DNA of 36,365 bases. It comes from Marinilabiliaceae bacterium (GTDB lineage: Bacteria; Bacteroidota; Bacteroidia; Bacteroidales; Marinilabiliaceae). The position numbers and the translations under genes were made by a program. The notes below the pieces were generated by a model that saw nothing but the letters and a program-made list of their open reading frames with translations, had not been told where the DNA came from and did not search any database. The stretch lies in NCBI GenBank assembly GCA_027034005.1, contig JALVJU010000287.1, positions 1 to 36,365 of the forward strand, in the 5' to 3' direction. This document shows positions 8,284 to 16,748 of the stretch, one piece after another (positions within the stretch are counted from its first letter, which is position 1; the number at the start of each line of letters is the position of its first letter).

Positions 8284-9000
8284 ATGGAAGGCTTAAACAA
8301 AAAGGAATTTTCACCAATAAAACGACCAAAAAAGTTAAGCTATCAAATAGAAGAACAGATATTGAATGCCATTAGGCAAAAAGTTTTTGGTGTTGGTGAT
8401 CTGTTGCCTGCCGAAAATAAATTAACAGAAATATTTAATGTTAGTAGAGGTGTAATTCGCGAGGCACTGCAAATGTTATCAACTAAAGGATTAATCGAAA
8501 TTCAGAAAGGTAAAGGTGCAATTGTTCTAAATCCCTCTATTGAAGCAATACTCGATCCATTTTCTTCATTTATAGATTATAAATGTGGGAACAAAGGTCT
8601 TATTTGTTCTTTAGGGGCCAGGATAAACATTGAACCACAAGTTGCTGCTTTAGCTGCCCAGAACAGAACAAATAGAGATATTGAAAAATTGAAGGGATTT
8701 TATGAGAATATGGAAAAGAATAAAAAAGATATAGAAACTTTGCATTTTTATGATATTGAATTCCATAATGCAATCTCAATAGCTAGTGGTAATCCTTTGT
8801 TTGCTATAATTTTAGAACCTATTTATCATTTTCAGCAAACTTATTATAAAGAAGCCCTAAATATTTTCCATCAAGATCATGAGACTTTTGATTATCATTT
8901 AAAGATTCTTGATGCCATAAAGGAAAAAGACAGCAAATCTGCAGCTCAGTTTATGAAAGAACACTTATCAATTGCCTTAAAATACATAGAAAGTCTATAA
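8284..9000 (+). CDS. GntR-family transcriptional regulator, FadR/FCD subfamily
   Basis: The N-terminal winged helix spans residues ~15-85 and carries the GntR signature (LPAENKLTEIFNVSRGVIREALQ, read in two parts, then GLIEIQKGKGAIV). The C-terminal all-helical FCD effector domain spans ~100-235. It has the usual metal/ligand residues: Asp and His in YDIEFHNAI, plus His residues near HQDHETF and KEHL. Members of this subfamily usually repress sugar-acid or carboxylate catabolism genes and are released by a pathway intermediate. It is the first gene of the AT-rich block and sits just behind a palindromic operator (8188-8205), so it most likely controls the genes from here to 21924 and itself. 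The effector is unknown, but the FCD domain points to an acidic metabolite. Confidence 0.93.
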   Translation: MEGLNKKEFSPIKRPKKLSYQIEEQILNAIRQKVFGVGDLLPAENKLTEIFNVSRGVIREALQMLSTKGLIEIQKGKGAIVLNPSIEAILDPFSSFIDYKCGNKGLICSLGARINIEPQVAALAAQNRTNRDIEKLKGFYENMEKNKKDIETLHFYDIEFHNAISIASGNPLFAIILEPIYHFQQTYYKEALNIFHQDHETFDYHLKILDAIKEKDSKSAAQFMKEHLSIALKYIESL

Positions 9001-9063
9001 TATGATTTATTTCACGGATGAAGTTAAGATCAATAACCAAATGAAAATAATCAATCTTAAAAA

Positions 9064-9852
9064 ATGAGAGCGAGCAAAGTTTTAAAAAAATTACGAAAAG
9101 GGGAGGTAGTGAGCTGTTTCAATGTTCATTTGGATGCCCAGGTGTCTGATATTGCAGGGTTAGCAGGCTATGACTGCCTTTGGATAGACAGGGAACATCT
9201 GGCTCAGGATTGGAGCATTCTTCAATCACATATTTGGGCAGCTAAAGCTCATGATACGGATGTCATGGTAAGGGTATCACGTGGTAGTTACAGCGATTAT
9301 ATAAAACCACTTGAAATGGACGCATCAGGAATAATGGTACCACATATCATGGGGCTGGAAGATGCCAGGAATGTAGTTAAAATGACACGTTTTCACCCAA
9401 TTGGCCGTCGACCATTAGATGGTGGAAATGCAGATGGGGATTATGCATCTATGAACTATGCCGAATACCTACCACAAGCAAACAGAGAACGGTTTGTAAT
9501 TGTACAAATTGAAGATCCTGAACCATTAGATGAGCTTGATGCAATCGCTGCATTAGACGGGATTGACATGCTTTTTTTTGGCCCTGCCGATTTTAGTCAT
9601 TCAATTGGTGCACCGGGCGAATGGGGCCACCCAAGATTATTAGAAGCACGAGAATTAGTGGCCAAGGTTGCCAAAAAACATGGCAAATATGCCGGGATCC
9701 CGGCTAATCTTGAGAACATGGAAGAACTTGTTGCCATGGGTTACAGATTTATTACTCTTGGCGCTGATGTGGTAGCCGTTGGAGCATATTGCAAAAATTA
9801 TATCAATAAATTTTCTGAAACATTTAATAATTTTAAAGATAAAACAGTATGA
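9064..9852 (+). CDS. HpcH/HpaI-family class II aldolase (2-keto-3-deoxy acid type)
   Basis: The family cleaves 2-keto-3-deoxy acids, such as 2,4-dihydroxyhept-2-ene-1,7-dioate or 2-keto-3-deoxysugar acids, into pyruvate (or a close analogue) and an aldehyde with a divalent metal. Seen here: WIDREH near residue 42, Arg in MVRVSRG (~75), GIMVPHI (~95), metal ligands Glu150 (VQIEDPE) and Asp176 (FFGPADFS), then the C-terminal ITLGADVVAVG. Its length (262 aa) is normal. The stop overlaps the start of the aminotransferase by 4 bp (ATGA), so the two are translationally coupled and probably act in sequence or share pyruvate. The ordinary metal ligands are intact, so activity is expected; the specific substrate is not determinable. 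Confidence 0.9.
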   Translation: MRASKVLKKLRKGEVVSCFNVHLDAQVSDIAGLAGYDCLWIDREHLAQDWSILQSHIWAAKAHDTDVMVRVSRGSYSDYIKPLEMDASGIMVPHIMGLEDARNVVKMTRFHPIGRRPLDGGNADGDYASMNYAEYLPQANRERFVIVQIEDPEPLDELDAIAALDGIDMLFFGPADFSHSIGAPGEWGHPRLLEARELVAKVAKKHGKYAGIPANLENMEELVAMGYRFITLGADVVAVGAYCKNYINKFSETFNNFKDKTV

Positions 9853-11219
9853 GCAAAGATTGGTGGAAAGAGTCCGCAAATGGAATCCCAAATATTATTA
9901 CAGATTTACCCGGCCCAAAATCAATTAAAATGCATGCTAATGCAAGCAAGTATATACGTGGGCTCTCATCACAGGTAAAGCAGTTCCCCGTAGCTTTCGA
10001 AAAAGCCAAAGGGATTACCATGACAGATGTTGACGGAAACAAATACCTTGACTTTTCATCCGGGATATATGTAACATCCCTGGGGCACATTCATCCTAAG
10101 ATTTCAGAAGCCATCTCAAAATGGGCGAATAAGTTAATGAATTGCCATGATTTCACAACACCTGTTAAGGAGAAATTGCTGGAGAAAATGTCTGATGTGC
10201 TTCCCGGAAGCCTCAATTCTATTCAGTTGTACAGTGATGGAAGTTCTGCAGTGGAGGCAGGAATCAGGGCTGCAAGGGCTATTGGAAATCATCACGAATT
10301 TATCTCCTGCTTTCGGGATTTTCATGGTAAAAGCATGGCGGCCGTAAGCATGGCACAAATGGTTCGAGGAGATGTTTTCAGTTATGGCCCTACACGTGCA
10401 CCCGGTTTTTATATGGTACCGCGCCCTGATCCCTATCGCCCATTATTTAAAAAAGATGATGGAAGCATTGATACAGATGCATATATTAGCTTTTATAAAG
10501 AATTCATCCGCGAAAGCACTGTTGGAAACGTTGCAGCTTTTGTTTTAGAACCTGCACAAGGTTGGGGGGGGTCGATCTTTCCCCCGGACGACTATTTTCC
10601 AAAATTAAAAAAATTATGCGATGAACATGGGATACTTCTCTTTGCTGACGAAGTACTTACCGGCATGGGACGTACCGGGGAATGGTTGTGTATGAACCAT
10701 TGGGATGTAACGCCAGATATCGTCACCTTGGGCAAATCCTTCGGAAATGGATTTCCTGTTACCGCCATGGTTGTTAAAGATGAATATGCCGAAGCTTTAG
10801 ATAAAATTTCTGCTTCTTCAAGTTATGGTGGTAATCCAATGGCATGTGCTGCCGCCTTGGCTTCTATTGAGGTAATTGAAGAGGAACAGATATTGGAGAA
10901 TGTACAATCAGTTGGGGCATATTTTATTAAAAGGATGAACAAAATGAAAGAAGATCATCCTATTATTGGTGACGTGAAAGGGAAAGGGTTTTTACTCGGA
11001 ATGGAATTGGTGAAAGATAAAACTACTAAAGAACCTTTTGATGAAGCAGGAAAACTGGTTTATCAAAAAGCATTCAGCAAAGGCCTTGCTTGGATTCCGG
11101 CAGGGCATATTCTCAGGATGTCCCCACCACTTATCATGGATGAGAAATATGCGGATTTGGGTTTGGATATTATTGAAGAGTCTATAGCAGAGGTTGAAAA
11201 AGAGTTTGGATATAAATAA
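9849..11219 (+). CDS. Class III pyridoxal-phosphate aminotransferase
   Basis: A fold-type I, subgroup II (omega-type) aminotransferase of 456 aa. Key signatures: SDGSSAVEAGIRAAR near residue 128 (cofactor phosphate region), LFADEVLTGMGRTG with the PLP-ring Asp, and TLGKSFGNGFPVTAMV with the Schiff-base Lys296. Class III enzymes transfer amino groups from omega- or beta-amines, amino sugars, or semialdehydes to pyruvate or 2-oxoglutarate; glutamate-1-semialdehyde mutases are relatives. Translationally coupled to the upstream aldolase, whose pyruvate product could be the amino acceptor. The next gene starts 17 bp after. In this operon it suggests that the growth substrate carries an amine, or that an aldehyde intermediate is aminated. 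No missing catalytic residue seen. Confidence 0.92.
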   Translation: MSKDWWKESANGIPNIITDLPGPKSIKMHANASKYIRGLSSQVKQFPVAFEKAKGITMTDVDGNKYLDFSSGIYVTSLGHIHPKISEAISKWANKLMNCHDFTTPVKEKLLEKMSDVLPGSLNSIQLYSDGSSAVEAGIRAARAIGNHHEFISCFRDFHGKSMAAVSMAQMVRGDVFSYGPTRAPGFYMVPRPDPYRPLFKKDDGSIDTDAYISFYKEFIRESTVGNVAAFVLEPAQGWGGSIFPPDDYFPKLKKLCDEHGILLFADEVLTGMGRTGEWLCMNHWDVTPDIVTLGKSFGNGFPVTAMVVKDEYAEALDKISASSSYGGNPMACAAALASIEVIEEEQILENVQSVGAYFIKRMNKMKEDHPIIGDVKGKGFLLGMELVKDKTTKEPFDEAGKLVYQKAFSKGLAWIPAGHILRMSPPLIMDEKYADLGLDIIEESIAEVEKEFGYK

Positions 11220-11236
11220 TTGCAAATAATAAACAC

Positions 11237-12067
11237 ATGAAACAATATAGATTAAACCGATTATTTAATAAAAAATCGAAACGCTGCCTCAATGTAGCAA
11301 TAGATCACGGTTTTTTTAATGAATTTGGGTTTTTAAAAAGTATTGAAAATATTGAACAAGCCATAAATACAGTAATAGAAGCAGCTCCGGATGCTATTCA
11401 GCTCACTGTGGGCCAAACAGATTATTTACAATCCAAAATAGGAAAAGACAAACCAACTTTGGTTATGAGGACCGATGTTGCCAATGTTTATGGTCAGCAA
11501 CTGCCCGATTATTTGTTTAGCAGGATGATCGAGTACCCGGTTGAACAAGCGCTAAACAAAGACGCAGCCTGTGTTGTTGTCAACCTATTTAGGATACCAG
11601 GTCAACCGGAAGTATCAGATCAATGCATCCAAAATATATTGAAAATAAAACCTCTTTGTGATCGTTTTTCAATGCCCTTAATGATAGAGCCTCTTGTTTT
11701 TCAATCAAACGAAAAAGCAGGTGGTTATATGGTTGATGGAGACCTTAATAAGATCTTACCATTAGTCCGTCAGGCAGTTGAACTAGGAGCTGATATAATT
11801 AAAGCTGACCCAACTGATAATATAGAAGATTATCACAAGGTCATAGAAATTTCCGGGAAAGTTCCTGTACTGGTCCGGGGCGGAGGAAAAGTTTCGGACA
11901 AGGAAATCCTTACCCGCACCAAAGCAATTATTGACCAAGGGGCTGCCGGTATAGTGTATGGAAGAAATATTATCCAACACAAAAACCCAAAAGCAATTAC
12001 CAAATCACTTATGAGCATTGTGCATGATAATCTTAACGTAGAACAAGCTCTTGAATTTTTGGCATAA
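11237..12067 (+). CDS. DhnA/LsrF-type class I aldolase (DeoC/FbaB superfamily)
   Basis: Schiff-base aldolase of the archaeal-type FBA family (COG1830 group), which also contains LsrF and the aromatic-pathway ADH synthase. Seen: NVAIDHGFF near residue 20, PLMIEPL near 150, ADIIKADPTD with the Schiff-base Lys189, VPVLVRGGGK with the phosphate-binding glycines near 215, and GAAGIVYGRNIIQHKNP. Those last two loops normally hold a sugar-phosphate group, so a phosphorylated substrate is likely. This fits the kinase that follows. Length 276 aa is typical. A 114-bp gap with a GAAT tandem repeat separates it from the kinase gene. This is the second aldolase in the operon and has a different fold class and mechanism from the HpcH/HpaI one at 9064. 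Confidence 0.9.
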   Translation: MKQYRLNRLFNKKSKRCLNVAIDHGFFNEFGFLKSIENIEQAINTVIEAAPDAIQLTVGQTDYLQSKIGKDKPTLVMRTDVANVYGQQLPDYLFSRMIEYPVEQALNKDAACVVVNLFRIPGQPEVSDQCIQNILKIKPLCDRFSMPLMIEPLVFQSNEKAGGYMVDGDLNKILPLVRQAVELGADIIKADPTDNIEDYHKVIEISGKVPVLVRGGGKVSDKEILTRTKAIIDQGAAGIVYGRNIIQHKNPKAITKSLMSIVHDNLNVEQALEFLA

Positions 12068-12150
12068 ACCGAACTAAAAATTAACACTTGGCTTAAATAC
12101 TGAAAAATAGTTAATATAGCCACTATACATCTTTATCGATTAAAGTATAT

Positions 12151-12166
12151 GAATGAATGAATGAAT
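12151..12166 (+). repeat. GAAT tetranucleotide tandem repeat (four units) before the kinase
   Basis: Four perfect GAAT units lie 15 bp upstream of the TTG start of the FGGY kinase. The region has no long ORF. In-frame TAA at 12170-12172 lies between the repeat and the start, so a slip would not change the kinase frame, but it would change the spacing of any upstream signal. Confidence 0.6.
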
Positions 12167-12181
12167 AAGTAATTTATAAAA

Positions 12182-13477
12182 TTGTCAAAAAACATAGCCA
12201 TAATAATAGATATCGGTACAAGTTACATTAAGTGTTACTGTATTAATTCTGATCATAAAATCTTGACTTCTCATCAAAAAAAATTCCCAATGATAGAAGT
12301 TCATGATAGTTATGAGCTTGATTTCCAACTATTTCTAAGAACTACAAAAGGCCTTATTTTCAAATGCTTACAAGATATAAACATCAAAGGATCAGGCATT
12401 GAGGCATTATTGATAACAAGTCAGGCTAACACTTTTGTACCTGTCAATTATGATTTCGAACCATTATGCAATGGTATTGTTTGGTTGGATGAAAGAGCAG
12501 TAAAGGAAGCAGGCTATCTTAATTGTGAATTACCCGATTATTCAAAATATTCGGGCTTTAAACAAATACACCCCAGTCTGTATGCAGCAAAATTATTATG
12601 GCTAAAACGAAATGAAGCTTCAATTTATAAAAAAGCTGCACATTTCCCGCTAATAAATGAATACATAGTTTATAAACTCACTGGCCATTACTATTCTGAC
12701 ACTACAAGTTTTGGGATGAGTGGCATGTACGATCACATTGAAAATGAGCCTATTCTCAAGTTGCTACAAATACTCGAACTTACCGGCAATCATTTCCCAA
12801 TGATTGAAGATCCCGCAAAAAGGGGCGAACTGATTTCAATCGATTTTATGAAAGAATTGGAGCTTGACCATAGATTCCCAGTCTATTTATGCGGAAATGA
12901 CCAAGGTGCTTCAGCTATTGGTGCGGGATTAAGAGACCCCGGTGATATCAATATAAATTTTGGCACTGCCATGGTTTTGTACACTATTACCCAAAAGCTT
13001 AGCAATAAGTTGAACAATCAACAAATCGCAGGAAAACATCCTGTGGGGGATTACTATTTTTTGTTGAATTATGAAGCTGATTTTGGAATTCAAATCCGAT
13101 GGCTAAAAGATTATTTTTTCAGAGAAGGAACATATGATCAGTTGTTTAAAACATACCTTGATTATCCCTCAACAGCTGAAAAAGTCCCATTTTCCAAAGC
13201 AGACGACCTGAATTTGATCAGTTCTTCAGAATCGCCACAATATTGTGCAGGTATCATAAAATATTATTTGAACAGATTAAAAAGACATTTATCTCAAATC
13301 AAAAAATCGATTAAGATAAATAACGTATTTATTTCCGGCGGCATGGCGCAATCAACAGTATGGCTTGAGATACTTAACAACACTCTAAATATGCCAATTA
13401 CGGAAAATCGCGAGAAACATGCAGGTATTTTGGGTGCGTATGGAATATATCAACAATTCAAAATTAAAAAAGATTAA
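12182..13477 (+). CDS. FGGY-family carbohydrate kinase
   Basis: ATP-dependent kinase of the xylulokinase/ribulokinase/glycerol kinase family; phosphorylates an open-chain sugar, keto-sugar or polyol. N-terminal phosphate-1 loop IIDIGTSYIKCYCIN (residues ~8-22), NGIVWLDERA near 98, GNDQGASAIGAGL near 238, INFGTAMV near 258 (ATP site), and VFISGGMAQSTVWLEI near 382 (adenosine motif). Length 431 aa is a little short for the family. The start has to be TTG: an in-frame TAA lies at 12170-12172 and the first ATG is too far inside the phosphate-loop domain. It is 1 bp from the NagB-like gene. In the operon it most likely makes the phosphorylated intermediate for the DhnA-type aldolase. Confidence 0.88.
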   Translation: MSKNIAIIIDIGTSYIKCYCINSDHKILTSHQKKFPMIEVHDSYELDFQLFLRTTKGLIFKCLQDINIKGSGIEALLITSQANTFVPVNYDFEPLCNGIVWLDERAVKEAGYLNCELPDYSKYSGFKQIHPSLYAAKLLWLKRNEASIYKKAAHFPLINEYIVYKLTGHYYSDTTSFGMSGMYDHIENEPILKLLQILELTGNHFPMIEDPAKRGELISIDFMKELELDHRFPVYLCGNDQGASAIGAGLRDPGDININFGTAMVLYTITQKLSNKLNNQQIAGKHPVGDYYFLLNYEADFGIQIRWLKDYFFREGTYDQLFKTYLDYPSTAEKVPFSKADDLNLISSSESPQYCAGIIKYYLNRLKRHLSQIKKSIKINNVFISGGMAQSTVWLEILNNTLNMPITENREKHAGILGAYGIYQQFKIKKD

Positions 13478-13478
13478 C

Positions 13479-14414
13479 ATGGGCAAATTTACTTACGAAC
13501 CTTCAAAACATGTGCCTTTCCGGGATAAGAAAATCCTGGAAAGAGTACGTAAAATTGAACGAAAAGATATTGAAAAGCATAAAAACCCTGATTTTAGGAT
13601 TAAGGTAATTCCCGATGCTGATATGAGTATTATTATGCTTTTTGATATTTTTCACCGTATAAAAACTGCCTCAGATAATAATGAAGCTATTGTTTTGATT
13701 ATGCCAAATCCCTGGCCTCATTACAGAATGTTGGCACACATGCTAAATAAGTTTCGTGTTGATTGCAGTAAATTATATACTTTCAATATGGATGAATATG
13801 CCGACCAGGATGGAAATATAGCCCCGGAAAATTGGAGATACGGTTTTGGCTATGCATTTAAGAACTACTTCTTTTATAATTTAGACAAAGACCTCAGGCC
13901 TCCTGAAAATCAAATACACACATTTACTAATAAAAACATAAATGATTATGGTAAGATGATAACCGACCTCGGTGAGGCTGACATGGTTTATAGCGGCCCC
14001 GGCTGGACTGGTCATCTGGCATTTATTGAACCTGATGCGCCGGAATTTAAAGCCAATTCAATGGATGAATGGATGGAGATGGAATCCCGAATCGTTACTC
14101 TTAGTCCGTTTACTCTTGCACAAAACTCTTTACATGGCAGCTTTGGAATGAGTGGCGATTTGGCAATGGTGCCTCCTAAAGCAGCCACTATTGGCCCGGC
14201 ACAGGTAGTACGAGCAAAAAACAGAATGCAATTTTGTGGAATTAGTGTGCATGGAACAACTACATCATGGCAAAGACTGATCACCCGACTTGTTTTACAT
14301 GGCGACCCAACACCTCTAGTCCCGGAATCAGTACATCAATTATTACGAACAGACTCCTATGTGTCGGAAACCATTGCAATGAATATCGAACCAGATTTTG
14401 AAAAAGGATATTAA
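13479..14414 (+). CDS. NagB-like (glucosamine-6-phosphate deaminase/6-phosphogluconolactonase superfamily) protein with altered active site
   Basis: The ATG at 13479 is chosen over an in-frame start at 13419 because the latter overlaps the kinase; the kinase stop is 1 bp before. The NagB fold is supported by FNMDEY with Asp105 (E. coli Asp72, the base), GPGWTGHLAFIEPD (E. coli GVGxDGHIAFNEP) and the downstream SPFTLAQNS-MVPPKAATIG region. Compared with NagB, His179 and Glu184 are kept (His143, Glu148), but Asp141 is replaced by Thr177 and the Asn of NEP by Ile. The spacing matches exactly, so this is a substitution and not a misalignment. At 311 aa it is longer than NagB (about 266). It probably isomerises or deaminates a phosphorylated amino sugar, but the change at 177 makes a different reaction plausible. 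Confidence 0.82.
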   Translation: MGKFTYEPSKHVPFRDKKILERVRKIERKDIEKHKNPDFRIKVIPDADMSIIMLFDIFHRIKTASDNNEAIVLIMPNPWPHYRMLAHMLNKFRVDCSKLYTFNMDEYADQDGNIAPENWRYGFGYAFKNYFFYNLDKDLRPPENQIHTFTNKNINDYGKMITDLGEADMVYSGPGWTGHLAFIEPDAPEFKANSMDEWMEMESRIVTLSPFTLAQNSLHGSFGMSGDLAMVPPKAATIGPAQVVRAKNRMQFCGISVHGTTTSWQRLITRLVLHGDPTPLVPESVHQLLRTDSYVSETIAMNIEPDFEKGY

Positions 14415-15427
14415 TGAACAGGGCACCATCAAAAAACATATTACGTAAAAAAAAGGCTGTCGTCGATGCGCATACCCATGTTGGTATTTCGCCCAGGTTT
14501 TATAGTCAATATGGCTATCCTTATGCTCTTTCATTCGAAGACTTGAATTTAAGAATGAAAGTTCTTGGAATTGATTACTCCGTTGTTTTTCCGTTTGTCG
14601 ACTCCCGATATTATGAGTATGATAATGATTCAGCAGAAATTACAACAACCACAAAACATTGTAATTTTCCTTATGAACTTGAAAACAAGAATTTACTAAA
14701 TGAGATATACAATATATTTCCAAAATATAGCCATAAAGCACTACCTTTTCTCATGTTCGACCCTTCACGCGAAACAGAAAAGCAGGCTGATTTTATGGAA
14801 GGTTTAATGGAGAAATATCCTGTTTTCGGCTTAAAAACAGCTTCTACCTACATACAGTCTTTTATCTCAGATTTGGAAATCAAAGGCAAACCAATACTTG
14901 ATTTAGTAAGAAAGAAAGAGCTCCCTATCACTTTTCACTCCTCGGTACACCCTAAAGATCCCTGGGCCGGAGTAAATGATATTTTAACTTTTGCAAAACA
15001 CAACCCTGATATTAGGGTCTGTATCGCCCACTCTGCCCGCTTTTTAAAACCGGCGTTGCAAGAAGCAGATAAATTAGAAAATTGTTTTGTTGACCTTTCT
15101 GCTTTTATCATCCATTGTAGGCTGGCAGTCCAAAACTCAAAAAACATAGCTGTTCCGGGACTGCGGTTTGATGCGGATTATGAAGACCCTCTATCCGTGA
15201 TGTTTAAATTAGCCAAAACATATCCGGACACAATAATATGGGGAAGCGATACACCTTTCAACTATTGGATTCAAAAATATCATACTGCCGATGGTAAATT
15301 AATAGAAGACCGCTTAGATTGTCGTTATGACGAAGAATCTCAATTGTTAAAGGGATTATCTTCGGAAATAAGAACCAAGATTACCTATACAAACACAATG
15401 CGATTTCTTTTTGGAAGTAAAATCTGA
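14414..15427 (+). CDS. Amidohydrolase-family (amidohydrolase-2 type) metal-dependent hydrolase
   Basis: TIM-barrel metalloenzyme of the amidohydrolase superfamily. His20-x-His22 in VVDAHTHVG, the His pair in TFHSSVH (~175) and CIAHSARF (~206), and the C-terminal Asp in IIWGSDTPFNYW (~276) are the expected metal ligands and catalytic Asp. Family members hydrolyse amides or lactones or decarboxylate. There is no signal peptide, so it is cytoplasmic. The ATG overlaps the NagB-like stop by 1 bp (TAATG), and the next gene is 6 bp downstream, so coupling is tight. In this pathway it could open a lactam or lactone or release an N-acyl group. The family alone does not decide which. Confidence 0.85.
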   Translation: MNRAPSKNILRKKKAVVDAHTHVGISPRFYSQYGYPYALSFEDLNLRMKVLGIDYSVVFPFVDSRYYEYDNDSAEITTTTKHCNFPYELENKNLLNEIYNIFPKYSHKALPFLMFDPSRETEKQADFMEGLMEKYPVFGLKTASTYIQSFISDLEIKGKPILDLVRKKELPITFHSSVHPKDPWAGVNDILTFAKHNPDIRVCIAHSARFLKPALQEADKLENCFVDLSAFIIHCRLAVQNSKNIAVPGLRFDADYEDPLSVMFKLAKTYPDTIIWGSDTPFNYWIQKYHTADGKLIEDRLDCRYDEESQLLKGLSSEIRTKITYTNTMRFLFGSKI

Positions 15428-15433
15428 AGAAAA

Positions 15434-16741
15434 ATGAAAACACTTTTAGTTGGATCAGCCATTATCGATGTAACGCCTAAAAAACCAATGTTTCTGCATG
15501 GTTATCCCCATGTAGAGAGAGTTAGTGAAGGAGTTCACGACCCTCTGTATGCCTCTGCATTAATTATAGACAATGGAGAGACTCAGATCGGGTTTTGCGC
15601 AGTAGATGTCATATTTATTTCAAAGGACATAACAATGCGTGTCAGGAAACAAGTTCAGGAAGCAACCGGGATAAAAGGTGAGAACCTGATGATTTCCGCC
15701 ACTCACACTCATTCCGGCCCGGTAACATTTAGCGATATTTTTTATGACCCGGTTGTGCCAAAGGCAGATGGTGAATATATTACTTTTTTGGTAAATAAGA
15801 TCGCGACAGTTTACATTGAGGCTTTTCGCAACAAAAAAGCATCTAAAATTGCAATCACTACGGCAGATGCTACCGGAGTTGGAGGCAATAGGCGAAGCAT
15901 AAATGACGTAATTGATCCAGAAGTCCCTATTATTGTTTTAAAAGATATGGCTACGGATAAAATATTCGCCTTATCTACGATATATTGCATGCATCCTACT
16001 GTTTTGCACGAAGATTCCAAACTATATTCAGCCGATTTTCCAGGATATACGAGAACATATATCAAAGAAAAATTAGGTAAAGATATCGTTTTATTATACC
16101 ACACCGGGCCTTCCGGCAATCAATCTCCGAGACATTTTATCAATTCAAATACATTTGAAGAAGCAGAGCGATTGGGTTTTAAATTGGGCAGACTAATTAC
16201 TAAAAGTATCTTAAGATTAAATGAATCGGATTATCAAAATTGGATCTCCATTAACATAAAACAATTCAAAATAAACCTGCCTCAAAAAAAATTTATGACA
16301 GTTGATGAGGCAGAAAAAAAGGTGATTTTTGTAAAAAACAAGTTAACAAAAATGCAACTTGATAAGGAACCCGCCAAAGAGATCAGAACTGTTGAATGTG
16401 ACTGGTTTGGCGCATTGGAGAACAAACAACTATCAAAAATGCATGAAAATGGAGAGCTTAAAAAAGTATATGAATCTGTATTACCGGCCGAAATAAATAT
16501 AATTGGGCTTGGAGATGTTCAGTTTGTTTTTTTACCGGGTGAGTTGTTTGTAGAATATTCATTGGAGATAAAAAAACATTCAGCAAAAAGAACATTCGTC
16601 AATAGTTTGTCCAATGGGGTACTTGCCGGATACCTTGTTACACCAGAGGCTGAAAAAGAAGGTGGTTATGAAGCTTCTAACAGCATATTCTCAGCTAAAG
16701 CAGGTCAAGTCTTAATAGAGGAACTCAGTACTAAAATATAA
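15434..16741 (+). CDS. Neutral/alkaline non-lysosomal ceramidase-family hydrolase, cytoplasmic
   Basis: It begins with SAIIDVTPKK, the usual start of ceramidase-family domains. It then shows ISATHTHSGPV near residue 95 with the zinc His, IYCMHPTVLH near 180 and TGPSGNQSPRH near 220. The last of these is where ceramidases carry GDxSPN with the catalytic Ser. In true neutral ceramidases the enzyme cuts the amide of N-acyl sphingosine. Bacterial members in sugar-catabolism operons have unproven substrates. This one has no signal peptide and at 435 aa lacks the C-terminal domain of ceramidases (about 650-700 aa), so lipid ceramide is an unlikely substrate. An amidase for an imported N-acyl compound is a better guess. 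The symporter gene starts 7 bp downstream. Confidence 0.8.
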   Translation: MKTLLVGSAIIDVTPKKPMFLHGYPHVERVSEGVHDPLYASALIIDNGETQIGFCAVDVIFISKDITMRVRKQVQEATGIKGENLMISATHTHSGPVTFSDIFYDPVVPKADGEYITFLVNKIATVYIEAFRNKKASKIAITTADATGVGGNRRSINDVIDPEVPIIVLKDMATDKIFALSTIYCMHPTVLHEDSKLYSADFPGYTRTYIKEKLGKDIVLLYHTGPSGNQSPRHFINSNTFEEAERLGFKLGRLITKSILRLNESDYQNWISINIKQFKINLPQKKFMTVDEAEKKVIFVKNKLTKMQLDKEPAKEIRTVECDWFGALENKQLSKMHENGELKKVYESVLPAEINIIGLGDVQFVFLPGELFVEYSLEIKKHSAKRTFVNSLSNGVLAGYLVTPEAEKEGGYEASNSIFSAKAGQVLIEELSTKI

Positions 16742-16748
16742 AATAACC

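Noticed and set aside
13419-13478. Upstream start for the NagB-like gene
   Set aside because: It would overlap the kinase by about 60 bp and add residues without family similarity; the ATG at 13479 directly follows the kinase stop.
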